From positions 17,533,317 to 17,597,316 of the forward strand of contig NC_055996.1 in the NCBI RefSeq assembly GCF_018446385.1: a DNA stretch of 64,000 nt. Reading direction: 5' to 3'. The notes beneath the pieces are model-generated. The model had not been told where the DNA came from. It saw only the letters and a program-made list of their open reading frames with translations, and searched no databases. A program made the translations under genes and the position numbers. Shown piece after piece: positions 11,998-23,642 of this stretch (the first letter of the stretch is position 1; each line of letters begins with the position of its first letter). The stretch comes from Zingiber officinale (lineage: Eukaryota; Streptophyta; Magnoliopsida; Zingiberales; Zingiberaceae).

Positions 11998-12399
11998 ATG
12001 GATCAAGCTCAGGTAAACTCAAGATCGAGAGTTTCGTCTAGAGGAGCTGTCATCGCGAGGCCAAGATTCATGTCTCTGGATCCATCGTCCTTGAATCATC
12101 AACTCCTTCCAAATCACCAGCCACTGAAGCAGCCGCTGCTTCAACCTCCTCTTCTCCCTCTTCCTCCTTTAAGACAGAGGGAGAGAACGAAGTCCGGCTC
12201 GCCTGTCGCCGCCGCCTCCGTGAATAGGAGGAAGCTGGGCTCGAAGGAAATGGTGGTGGTAACGGCGGCGAAGGAAGATGGGAAGATTAAGAGAGATCAG
12301 GAAGAGGTTTTGATGGAGTCGCCGTGTGTTTACTCGCTGTCGCCGCCGCCCAGCAACCTTCCGCTGCCTAGTTTCCTACTGACAAGGCAGAAAAAATAA
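11998..12399 (+). CDS. Small PNRC-motif protein (133 aa), possible decapping/nuclear adaptor
   Basis: A single-exon ORF starts at the ATG at 11998. The protein is basic and rich in Pro, Ser and Leu. The N-terminal half has a Pro/Leu-rich tract (about residues 40-60) and an Arg/Lys-rich middle (about 60-100). The C-terminus carries SPPPSNLPLPSFL (about residues 115-127), which fits the SPxPxxLPxPxF signature of plant proteins with the proline-rich nuclear receptor coactivator (PNRC) motif. In animals and yeast, related short motifs (PNRC2, Edc1) bind the EVH1 domain of the decapping factor Dcp1; the plant proteins are largely uncharacterised. GC content is well above the flanking AT-rich DNA, and a TATA box is correctly placed. 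I infer a real gene; the molecular role is inference from the motif only. Confidence 0.6.
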   Translation: MDQAQVNSRSRVSSRGAVIARPRFMSLDPSSLNHQLLPNHQPLKQPLLQPPLLPLPPLRQRERTKSGSPVAAASVNRRKLGSKEMVVVTAAKEDGKIKRDQEEVLMESPCVYSLSPPPSNLPLPSFLLTRQKK

Positions 12400-12971
12400 A
12401 GCAATTGCCATGGAATCCGGTGATCCTTCAAATATCAATTTTAACTTCAGTGATTTAATAAATAATTTTTCTAATGAGCGATTGATAAAATAAATATTGG
12501 ACTGATCTGTTGCGTGCCCTTTTTAATTTATCCATAACTAATACAAATTTTTATTAATCGGTCAATATATATAAATTGACGTAAATTAAATATTTTATAC
12601 CAACTAAAAAATTTTCTAATCAAGTTGATATTGGATGCTAGGCAGGGCGATCTTTAGGCATAGACATATGTCTAGGGCTGTAATTTTTATTAGGTCCTAT
12701 TATTTTTAATATATCAAATATATTTTTATCATATTTTTAAAGATAATTGAAAAAAAATAGAATTGACGTGATATGAGATTTACCTGATCTGATGTTTTAA
12801 TCAAAGCTTCGAACGTAGTAAAAATTTTATTATAATTCTAACAATAGAGCCATAAGGGCTCTTTTTTTAATATTTTTAATTTATTTTTAATTATATATAT
12901 TATTTTATAAGATCTAATATTTTCTCTTCAATATCTCTCAACCCTAACTTTCTCTAATTATGAGTCAATTT

Positions 12972-13255
12972 TAGTCCTGTTATGGATCAATTTACTTTTT
13001 TAGTCCGGTAACTTGTAATATTTTTCAATTTCAATCTTTTTTTCTCTAAAATTGAAATTTTTCAACGAAAAATGATAAATTGTAAATTGAATTTGGGGAT
13101 TTTGATTTTTTATGACCCATGTTCTTTTTATATTTCAACCACAAACTAAACATTTTCCGTTGAAAAATTTCAATTTTGGAGGAAAAATAATTGAAATTAA
13201 AAAAATATTACAAATTACAGGACTAAGAACGTAAATTAACTCATAACAATACTGA
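12972..13255. repeat. Foldback (MITE-like) inverted repeat
   Basis: Arms of about 95 bp (12972-13066 and 13157-13255) are imperfect reverse complements: both read TTAGTCC...TTTGTAATATTTTT-like and share AAAATTGAAATTTTTCAACG at the inner end, with a ~90-bp AT-rich centre. No ORF. This looks like a non-autonomous foldback element; I see no clear target duplication. Confidence 0.55.
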
Positions 13256-13630
13256 AATTGAAAAAGATACAAGTTACAAGACTGAAAATGTAATTGTCTC
13301 TTTTCACTTTCTCGTTTGATTAGTAAGAATATGAATTAAAAAAATTTTATCCATACAATATAAAATAAAAATACTATTTTGTTTTTTTGAATTTCTCCTC
13401 TTCCCCTTGTCCAACTCTCTTTCTCTATGCTTCTTTGTTAATTGAGATTAGGGAAGAGAAAATGTACCTGATGCTATCACACTAATCCAATTAGTGTTAT
13501 TATGATCCTTATTTGATTAAGTTTAAATGTTGAGTCTATATTGTGTCCAATCTAAATAGAGAATTTTATTATTTTTAAGTAATCGTGGATTAGATATTTT
13601 TATCATTTTATTTTTTAATAACATTTACGT

Positions 13631-14238
13631 CTTAGTTTTTATTTATACGTATTTATAGTCATAAATTTCTTTATTTCTTTATTTTAGTCTCGTTGTTATC
13701 TTTATTTTCTTAAAATTATATTAAATTTTATCATTTTATATATATTTTTTTTTCTTTATTTACTTTTTTGATTTACAGAGATGATGATAAATTAAGGATA
13801 CTAATCTTTTTGCTGTCCTATTTTATTTGTTCCTTTTTATAAGGATTATTATTTTAGTTTTTCATTTGCGTAATTAGATTTTTTATCTTTCTTTAAATAA
13901 TTCTGAATAAATTTGTTTTAGGTTAATTATCGGTCTTAGTTTTTATTTATACGTAATTATAGTCATAAATTTCTTAATTTCTTTTTTTTAGTCTCGTTGT
14001 TATCTTTATTTTCTTAAAATTATATTAAATTTTATCATTTTATATATATATATTTTCTTTATTTACTTTTTTGATTTAGAGATGATGATAAATTAAGGAT
14101 ACTAATCTTTTTGCTGTCCTATTTTATTTGTTCCTTTTTATAAGGATTATTATTTTAGTTTTTCATTTGCGTAATTAGATTTTTTTTATCTTTCTTTAAA
14201 CAATTCTGAATAAATTTGTTTTAGGTTAATTATCGGTC
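13631..14238. repeat. 304-bp tandem duplication
   Basis: Two adjacent copies (13631-13934 and 13935-14238) both start CTTAGTTTTTATTTATACGT and end GGTTAATTATCGGTC. They differ at few positions, so the duplication is recent compared with the surrounding decay. Confidence 0.85.
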
Positions 14239-14289
14239 CAAGTCCGAATAAACAAGGATGAATGAATTATTTTTTAAAACAATGTCAAA

Positions 14290-17085
14290 TACTTAAAAAA
14301 ATTTATTTTAGTGCTCTACTAAACTTGAGCCATCACATAATAGTTTTCAATTTAATCTATGCCCATCTAAATCGAATCGGAGTTTAATCAGTTCGATTTG
14401 ATAGAGTTTGACGTATTGTGCCCTACTTCTCGTGATCTCCACTGTCGCGATTTCTGTCGCCGTCACGCTCGTGGTTTCGCAGGAAACAATCGTCGCTGCT
14501 CGCCCGTCACCTTGCCCCTTCCGTCTATCATTACTACGCCGCCGTATACGCCGTTAACGAGTCTCCGCGTCCCGCCTCGGAAGTCGCTACTTCCAAGTGA
14601 GCGCGCAGCTGCGTCGCCTGAGACGCCTCCCGATGCACAGCCAGCCAGTTGTGGAGACACCTCCCATCTGCCCTTCTCCTCCCTTTTCCCGTGTGTTCGA
14701 CAATTCCTTTCTTATCACAATGACGGAGTAGTGGCAGCACATGGCTGGAATAGTAGCATCAGGCTTTTAGAAGACTCTGCTCTCCGGTGTGTAGGCAGAA
14801 TAAGTATTGTGCATTACTTTAAATTGAGGAAAATTTTAATATTTTCTCGTTCTTCTTCATTTCCGGTGGCCTCTCAGTGAATGTGCAGCAGTAAAGAAGT
14901 ATTTCCTTTCTTCTAGTGCCTAATTAGCACGTTTTGGTGAATCACAGCACGTTTATTGGTCAGTTTCTCCTCTCTTCTTTGGAACAGTTGCCATAAGAAG
15001 ACGCCACCGCAAGAAATTGGGAGTACTATTTGTAGGATGTATTTGGAAGTGGAGTAGAGAATCTGGCAACTGATTGTACGGAGGATGGTGTTTGATGACA
15101 TTCAATCCTAACATATTAAATAGGCTCATGGGAATCCTTGAATTGTTTGATGTTCGAATTGATGAATTCTCGATGAACAAGGTTGAGAGAGTGATTGTTA
15201 GTGCATTGAGGGTGGGTGTGATATTTAGGCCAAAAAAGAAGGATTTGGGTAATTGTAGGTGTGAGATTTGATAGGCTTATTATGCTAGTAAGGTGATGAG
15301 TTCTTGCAGAGATGGAATCCAGTTCCAAAGCTGAGGAAGATATCGGCTATAGCAGCATAACAACCAAGAAAGCCCAACTTCAATCTATGCTTTCAACTCT
15401 CCTGGATGATCCAATTCTGGCAGATGTTCCGAAGAAACCTACCCTTGTAGATGTTGACACCTTGATAAACTTGGAGCTAGGCAGTGCAATGAAGATAACT
15501 ATAGTTAAGATGGACAATACCTCATTCGGTATGAAAATTGCTTGCACTAAGATGGATATTAGTATTAAGGTACCTTAGAATTTTATTTGAATTCCATGTA
15601 TGTAGATTTACCATTGAAGTAATTGAATCCCATCTAACTGTAGGCTATAGATACTCTACGATAATGTTACTGCAATGTTTAGGGATGGTTGAGGCTTGCA
15701 ATATTGTTCTAGTTGTAGAAGGATTATGTACTGAGTCATACCATAAAACTTCAAAAAAAAAAATCAATAATGAGAGTTGAACATTTATTAAAAAAACATG
15801 TGTTTTTATGTGTACATGACAAATCATACATGATAGTTCTTTAGCCAGACATTTTTTAAAATGGCTGCTTTCTCTGTTTTGAAGATGTTGCTGTGCTGAA
15901 CTCTGCTACCGTTAAGGATTTGAAATTAGCAATCAAGAAGAAAATAAATGAGATGGAGCAAACAACAATGGGTCATCGCCACATTTCATGGTATTCTTAT
16001 GCTATCTCACTTGCTCATGCTCTTCTAAAGATTTCAGGGAAACATATAATATATTGTGAATATAACAATGCAATTATGTTTGAGCAGACTAGTTTGTGAA
16101 CATTTGACCTTATTGCGCACTAAATTTAGTTGGAAACTACAATATATTTGTTTATTTCGAGTAATAATATAACTTATTAACCACTTTTTTTATAGTTCTG
16201 AGTATGTCTCAAATTGTAAGAATGCTGTGGCTTCAATGTTCATTTGTGAAAATATAGCCCTCATGCACATAGAGCCCATGGGATTTGTTGAGTCTCATTG
16301 TTTTCTCATCTCTACTAGTATTCCTTTAGTTACTAGTATATATATATATTTTATATCCTATGTTAGCTATTCATTTACTACAAGACAAATAGTTTTCATT
16401 AGACTTGTCATTAAAATATATAGAAGAGTAAGCTCTTAGTAATGAGACAAAGAAATGAAGAAAAAAAATCAATTATGATTTGCAAGTCAATCAATGCACT
16501 CAAGTGCCTGATATGATTCCTTATGAATGCTATCACTGTTGATGACCTTGTCATTGATTCGGTATCAAAAATTATCAGCATACTTAACCTAAAAAATAGC
16601 AAATGAAATAGGCTCTGAGGAACATTAATTGACACCTTTGATGATTTCTACCTAGTTAGTTATCTTGCCTAAAATACATCAACATTCAGACACCTTGCTG
16701 TTGCCATCATTCAGATTGTTTTTAAAAAAAACCCAAGCTTGTTAGTAAAAATGAAACACCTAATCCTAATTTAGCAATTTAAGGAACAATATTAGTGATC
16801 TAAGGATCTTGTTGTGGCAAATTGTTGGCATTAACAACTAATTTCATTTTTGTCTTTGTTCTCTAATATCATATTTAAAGGTTGTTTTAGTTTTTTTTCT
16901 TCAATACAAATTATTTATTTTTCTTTAAACTTCTGAGGTTATTGGTTTAGTATCTTGAAAACAAATTGTTATTGACCATTTTGCAGACAATTTGATTTTA
17001 GAGACAAGACTATTGTAAATTTAAGAACATTAGAATTGCTCTTGATGTAACATTGAATAAGATCAAAATAGCTTTAAAGAAAATG
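14290..17085 (+). repeat. Segmental duplicate of the 5' half of the U11/U12-25K locus
   Basis: The block is co-linear with 27163-30017 at high identity. It covers the upstream region, 5' UTR, exons 1 and 2, and most of intron 2, and ends abruptly after AAAGAAAATGAACTTA. Relative to the complete copy it lacks a 36-bp piece near 14660 and a ~75-bp piece before exon 1, but keeps a ~50-bp GC-rich piece (14455-14512) that the complete copy has lost. Confidence 0.9.
15312..15990 (+). pseudogene. Truncated U11/U12-25K copy (exons 1-2 only)
   Basis: Exon 1 (15312-15528, ATG at 15312) and exon 2 (15885-15990) are intact in frame and match the full gene, with one clear protein difference (Pro for Ser at residue 40). 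They would encode the first 107 residues, ending HRHISW. Exons 3 and 4, needed for the rest of the ubiquitin-like fold and the basic tail, are absent because the duplication stops in intron 2. The 5' UTR splice donor, GTAAGT in the complete gene near 27819, is GTCAGT here. It is probably a non-functional copy, although transcription from the duplicated promoter is possible. Confidence 0.8.
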
Positions 17086-17216
17086 AACTTAACACATACA
17101 CATACACAAATCAATATCACGGAGAAAACCATAATTTTAGCAATTTCTTTTTTAATCGGAAAAAGAAAGAAAGAAAAAACATACTTTAGAAGGAAAATCA
17201 AGGAAATAAGAGAAGA

Positions 17217-17400
17217 GTACCTCACGCGACGAAGAACGTAGCAAGATCGCGAGAGGGAAAAGAGCGGCGAATCGTAAACCCAATTCCCAAATCGCGTGGC
17301 CGGCACGACGAAGCCTCAAGCCCTTCCCAACTGCCCTTTATTACAGCCGCGGCCATGGGGCCGGACAAGTTGACCGCCTACCCGCGGTCATTGCTGACCC
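17217..17400 (-). other. Possible orphan promoter/first exon
   Basis: A GC-rich island, read on the minus strand, contains short open frames from an ATG at about 17306 or 17356 and a potential donor (GTGAG before GTACTC, near 17222). It abuts the end of the duplicated block, so it may be the 5' end of a gene whose body was replaced. No protein family is recognisable, and it may be only a CpG-rich regulatory segment. Confidence 0.25.
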
Positions 17401-17706
17401 GGCAATTGATCAGATTCAACCGTCAGATATGGGTCATTGGATGATGATGACGGTCGTGTCCCGATGGCGGCCGCCTCGCTCGCCCTTGTTCCGGTCCATC
17501 ATAAAATATATTCCAATAATGGAAATTAAGAAAAAATCACAGGGATCACCACTAATAATTAATCTCTTTACCCCATACTTTGTTTTTCACAATAATACCC
17601 CCGTGAACTAATTCACTGAAGTAAAAAAAACTCTCATCAAATTTCTGTTGATATGGAACACAGGTTCCTACAATCAAATTTCTGTTTACAAAAAAGCAAA
17701 TATATA

Positions 17707-20700
17707 TCATGAAGAATGGAGGACTAAAAACTCAGCACCTATTGGTAAATGATCGCTGGGATGGTGGTAGTTGGGCAACCCTCCGACGATGTCGGGCGAG
17801 TCGCGGCCTGGAACTTCTAATAGGCTCACTGGTTTCAGACGACAATCTGAGAAAAAAATGTAATCCAGTGTTCCAGTGAAATCAGGGGTGCAGTTTGTAA
17901 ACGGTGGCTCTCCCCCGTTTGTTGCATAAAGACTGCTCAATTTGATAGGGGCTGCTTCTGAAGTTGATACAATGTACTGATAGACCTGAAGGAAATCAAG
18001 AAAAAGAGGATTGTACAGGCATATTTCAAATAGAAAACTGATCAAGGCATGGGAAAAGAAAACTTCATAAAGGTATCCATACTAACTGGGTAGAGAAATT
18101 AGAATAAGCTATTGAGTTAGGCAAAAGAAGTATAATGAAAACTGACCTCATCTCCAGGAGTAGAATTGAAGTCACCAGCAACAAGCACTGAAGGGGTACA
18201 AGTGAACTTAGTTGAAACAAGTTCCTTAAACTGTGATAGTCTTGATAGAAGATACTTAGCCTGTGCAAGCTTTACATCGATCCAGTTTGGATCCCTGCGA
18301 GTCCCGGATTTAAATTAAATTAATCAAGCTTCTAGGCTCTGGCATAGGTAACAATCTGTAAATAGTCCTTAATAAAAAATATTCAAAATTGATAAATTAG
18401 CAAAAAAAAAAAAAAGAGAGAGAGAGAGAGTAAAAAATGGACAAATATGAAATAAATATCAAAGACAATTGGCAATTATTAGTGCATGTTGAGCTCCATT
18501 ACCAGTAAATATGAGTGTCTGCCACCACAATAATGTGGCCAGAAGGATCATTTAGCTTAAAAGCCGCTAATAATCCCACACAGTCACGTTTTAATCTCAC
18601 AAGCGGATCATTAGATTGCTGCTTCTCAGAATCTGTTGAAGTAGATTACCCAGTGATTCCAAAACTTATATTCAATTTGAAGAACACAAAAGAGCTAATG
18701 AACATAAGATAGCATTCACATTGTGCACAAAGTGAACATCAATTCATAAGTATACCTTGTATTTGTGCATCCTTTTCTTCAAGATCCAATACTTTATTGT
18801 TCCTAATCGCACTAACCGTATTCACACAATTGGCAAGATCATTGTAATCAATTTCCTCCATTTCAAGCAATTGTGCACTGAAGAAACAGTGGGTTGTTGC
18901 ATTACTTCACCAAATAATATAAAAACATAAAACATGCAATAAAAATTTCAAGGAAGCTCTGTCATTAATTCCTTATTGACATAACTTTAAACATAACATT
19001 GTCTTGTATTTGCAGGATTTAGTAGGATTGAACAAGAAAGCTAGTAACTGGTTAAGAGTCTGACCAACTGGGTGTTGTGTATGAATCGATGACATATTAA
19101 ATAAGGACCAGATTAAGGGAGCATGCTATATAACCAAAAAGAATTGTTGAGTCCATTATTTTGGTCTCCAATATAATAGGGGAACTAGAACAAAGATAAC
19201 TCCATTCAAAAAAAAAAAAATAGTAATTAGAAGGTACTTCTCATTTCTCAACTCCAAAATAAAATAACTAGACCTTTCTGAAGCATTACTTCCACATCAA
19301 CAGAAAAGGGAAAACAATTGTGCAGAGTAAACAATGCAGCCAAGAGTTGATAATACCTGCTTGGCTTGTAAAAGATCCCACATCCATCGCGTTTCTTCCC
19401 AACTCTTTTAATATAAAGGCTTGAATACCCAAGGGTCTCCATTTTGCTTTTGTAGAAGCTATTATACTCATCCAACTCCTATAATTACAGATAAACAATT
19501 CATGATAAACTAGGGGGTCTGTGAAATTAGTAGTTGAAATTATCCAGTGGGGAAAAGAAAAGACAATTTAGTCAACATGCAAAGTGAAAGCAACAAATGA
19601 GACCAACATTATGTTCATCATCATCCTTGTTTGTCCCAACTATTTGGCTTTGGCTACATGAATCTTATTCCTCCATTGAACTTTATATAAAACTAAGATC
19701 ACTAATAATATTACAATTAATAAAATTAATTTTTACTATATGACTATTCTTTCAACCTTTCTCTACTTTTTACAAGTTTTGACTCTTCTAATTATAAACT
19801 ATAGGTCATCTTTGAACATATCTTTACCATTTTAATTTTTTCTCATTTTGACACTATAGGTCCAACTTCAGAGGAAGTGCAGGAATTTCATATTGGAAAT
19901 AGGTTTAGTTCCATATTAAATATTGTTATAGGGTGTTATAGTTGGTGACTAAATCTAATTGTTCTCAATAACAATACCAAATTTCAGCCCTCTCAACTCT
20001 ATTCATAAAATAACATATTGGAAATACAACAAATTGCAGTGCTTAAAGTGCTATTGGATAAGGGATCTCATGATCAATGATTCTAAAGACAGGTTTTTAA
20101 TGATCAAGCCATACAAGATCAAAACAAAGGTGTGATGTCTTATTTTTCGAAAGGAAACATAGAATGACTAGTAAATCACCTGTATACAAAAAAAATCAGC
20201 ATTTAAGTTCTTCAAGTCAGTTAGAGCAGATTCTGAACGTGCTTTCCACCTGTAACATTATCTGCTTATTAAGCAAACATCAGCTGGATGAAATTCTTAA
20301 CACAGAACATTTACTGGAGACGGCCATCATATAATAGAGATAAGTACAAAATTCACAAATTAAAGTATACAGGGATCATCACTTAAAGTTTGAATCATTA
20401 CCCAAAGTTTATCCTCTTCTTCCAAATTCCTCCAAAGTTTCAAAATCATCAAAGTACCACAATAATTCTCAAACTAATATTATTTCACCCCAAGACATTA
20501 ACACCATTATTTTAATCAACAGAGAAGTGACATGGCACATGGCATTCCTGCCATGTCGTTCTTCCATTAAAATTAAGGGAGTTAATGATTATGTTTGTGA
20601 TTAGATTTTGAAAACTCCAAAGGAATTTTGATGATTTTGGAACTCCCATACATTTCTAAAAAAAAGGTAGAATTTGGAGGTGAAAGAAAATTTTCCTATT

Positions 20701-23642
20701 ATACAATATGATGAAAAAAATCGTAATGAAACAGGATTGTGCCTCCTGTTAAATAGTGTAAAAATATTAGATGTCTTTCCCTGACTGAAGGATTATGCCT
20801 CTTGTATTTAAGTTTTCTCTATAAGAACAAGGAGCATGTGGCATGACAAATGGAGGGGCCGTACTTCAGCTTCTCTAGGAGCAAGGAATGGATTTCATGA
20901 ACAACCCATCAGGGAATGAGAATATCATTGGAATTTTTTCTTAATTATGTGCTAATATTAATTAATAATCAGTTTTGATTAAAAATAAAATTGAACTAGA
21001 TAAAGTTAAACCCCAAGATCTTAACTCATCCGGTGTAATTGGATTGGGATATCATGACATGATGGATGGTACCGAGCCATCGCTAGCTGATGGTTTTGCC
21101 TTGCACCATTGATGGCTGATCACAGCACCATAATGGCTGATCGTAGGTTGTCTGGACACACGGAGAAGAATCGGGACTGTGGAGTTGGGAGAGGAAGGAA
21201 AGTTGATTACTTGATTATGATTTTGAGTGGATGAAAAATAAGGAAAAAAATGATCCGCTAATGGAATTAGAATTCATCTAATTTTAAATTACGTAAATGA
21301 GGGAAAGTATCTCGACTCTTGTGCAATCCTCTTCCCTCTCAATGCATTGTGTTCAACCAATAGGTCATCAAAAAATAGATGAAAAGGAAGGCCAAGCCAT
21401 TGAGAGAATTTAAAGGGATGATAAATAATCAAATCATAGAAAACAGATTATGATTTTGATTATGCAACTTTATTTCTTGTTCTAAAACTTAAATGATGGT
21501 CTTGGGTAAGAGAAATTTTCACCTACAAATATTGCTTAAAAAAACAAGCATCATTCCAAGAATGTTTCCTTGATTGAAACATAAAGAATATCTACAAAAT
21601 GTAAACATACACCACTAACAAAAGTAATAACTAAGCAATTGGCACTTCAATTAAAACATGAGCATGCAGATCAACTAACCACGCAAATGAAATCATAAGA
21701 TTGTAGCATTGCATCAACAAGCTATTAAAACAAAACTTGTAGTATATTAAGCATAATAATCGAAGTATATCCCACATATTATGAGAAGCACAATGGTGAC
21801 TGAAAACACCTGTCTAACTGATCAGGAAGTTCTTTTTGTGCTATCAATGTCATCCATAGAACAAAGAATATTTCACTTAAGAAAAAAAAACAAGAACTTG
21901 GAAAACAATTTTGAACTAGACATCAAGAATACATTCTCCACAAAACTAATTTTATTTCCCAGAAAAATATTGTGTTTCTTCATCCTTCAATTAACAGACA
22001 GTAAGTTAGGGAGGTGGTGACATCTTGCTGGCCATTATAGAAAAGCCTGACTAGCTAGACTAGATGTTAATATCAAATTGCTAAAAAAAAGTGGGAAGCT
22101 AATTAACTTCACTCATGACTAAGCACAGTAAAAGTGATTCATACTTACTTGAGACAGGAAGATGGAGAATGTGGAAAATAAGAACTCTTTACATAAACCT
22201 GCAAACCAAGATAGTTTAATAGATAATCCCTTGGAGGATAACTACAAAACAAAGGGCTATGACATTGCAACATGTTAGAACTAAAATAAAACAAAAGATC
22301 TGAAGTAAATCAATTCAGATATCAACCACATAAAGAAAAACAGATTGACAGTTCAATTTGGAATGGCATGTTCATAGAATACCTGGGCCAAAATATTATA
22401 GGAGATGAAGCTGAACTTGAATCCTAGAAGAAAGTATAGACTGAGTGAAAAGAGAATCTTTTGTTATCAAAAGACAACATAATATGTATATCAGCTGAAG
22501 AAACCTTCCGAGTTATGACAGAGAATAGGGGCACCAAAGGGATAAGAGTAAAAACAAACAAGATAGGAAATGGGTGATGCCTTCCCTAAAGAGAGCAGTG
22601 TACCAGAACAAAAAATCTAGAAATGTATAAATCCCAAAAGATCTCTTATTGTAGTCTACCAGACACACAGCTTTAACCATATATGACTGAAAATAAAACA
22701 AATTGCTAAATCAATAACTATGACTTTTACCCTCAATGCATCTGAAACAATTTCCAAGTCATAGAACCAGTTCTAAGCAAAATTGATTTCAGATCTTTAG
22801 ATGTTCTTTTATGGTGACCAAGTTAAAATACCTTGTCAGGCAATACAAGCAGAGATATATGGATTTGTTTAGGTCAATCATTTGTCAAGCATTACAATTG
22901 CAGATACAGAATTTTGCTAAAAAAGAAGCCATAAATGTTCCCTGAGAAGGCAAATGCAACAATGAAAATCCACATAGAGTACAATGCAGTATATACCATC
23001 TGAAGTATTCATTACGCCTTCATAATTGTCAAGAGGAACAAACTTTGAGCACACAGGCTTAGCCATTGTACTTATTCTATTGCTGCAAACCCTGATTCAA
23101 AAGTAATGAATTCGTAAGGTTCACTAGATACAACCACAATATAACTTTTAATGATCCAACAAAAAACTAGAATTAGAAGCCAACAGGAGATTAGAAATCC
23201 AATAATCCTCAACCTTTATTTAGGGAACGTTCTTTAATTAACCTGAAGATCAAGCCTAATTACTGTAAAATTGATATATTTGAAAGGAGAAAGAAATAAC
23301 ACATTGAGCTTAGAAAATCGCGTGATCTATGAAACCGAGACATGACAACTTTTGGGGAAAAAATAGTTTTTTATTGACTAAAAATATAGCCAAATCAAGT
23401 GTCCAAAGGTTGGCGTCTACAGAGATTGGGTGGTTGCACTAAACGACGCCAAAAAGCGAGAAGCTCGGGCAGAGATTTTTCTAATCAAGTCCCAACATTA
23501 TCCGGAAAATATCAAGTCAAGAAAGCAACTGAAAAGAGGTCTCATTCTAGCAGAATCAAGCGATTGGAAAGAAAAACAGTTACCAGGGCAGCGTCGACGC
23601 GAAGAAGGGAGGCTTGCGGAGTAGATAGGAAGGTATAAGCAT
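17707..23642 (-). CDS. CCR4-4: CCR4 homolog 4-type poly(A) deadenylase (10 exons, 368 aa)
   Basis: Ten exons on the minus strand join in one frame: 23642-23584, 23082-22997, 22423-22383, 22198-22149, 20249-20180, 19478-19357, 18877-18756, 18632-18503, 18294-18147 and 17985-17707, all with GT/AG borders. The product is an endonuclease/exonuclease/phosphatase-fold protein. Active-site motifs are present: SYNILAQ (Asn58), CIQELDEY (Glu103), DTHIYW (His224), AGDFNSTP (Asp268, Asn270), LDYIF (Asp317) and SDHLPIGAEF (Asp354, His355). Residues 1-25 are basic and hydroxylated, like an organelle transit peptide; the second ATG (Met26, 23066) is an alternative start. The sequence fits the plant CCR4-4 group, whose Arabidopsis member (HESPERIN) shortens poly(A) tails and affects circadian transcripts. 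The motif DTH differs from the usual NTH. No premature stop is seen; the gene looks functional. Confidence 0.9.
20181..22148 (-). other. Large intron of CCR4-4
   Basis: This 2-kb intron, between exons 4 and 5, holds AT-rich DNA, including a segment near 21000-21260 with repeated GATGGCTGATC-like words that may be an old insertion. No coding sequence or splice-competent extra exon was recognised. Confidence 0.6.

Larger units (their letters stand above)
12400..14290. other. AT-rich intergenic DNA
   Basis: No plausible coding sequence. Contents are a foldback element (12972-13255), a 304-bp tandem duplication (13631-14238) and simple AT-rich sequence. Confidence 0.6.

Noticed and set aside
14398..14880. 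160-codon plus-strand ORF upstream of the SNRNP25 copy
   Set aside because: It lies in the 5' UTR/promoter region. Its counterpart in the complete copy differs by frame-changing indels, so it is not conserved as protein.
17010..17306. 98-codon minus-strand ORF with hydrophobic stretch
   Set aside because: Most of it runs into AT-rich sequence of the duplicated intron; only the GC-rich 5' part is noted, as a possible orphan exon.
23399..23638. Plus-strand ORF rich in Lys/Arg
   Set aside because: It lies over the first exon and first intron of the minus-strand CCR4-4 gene and has no recognisable domain.
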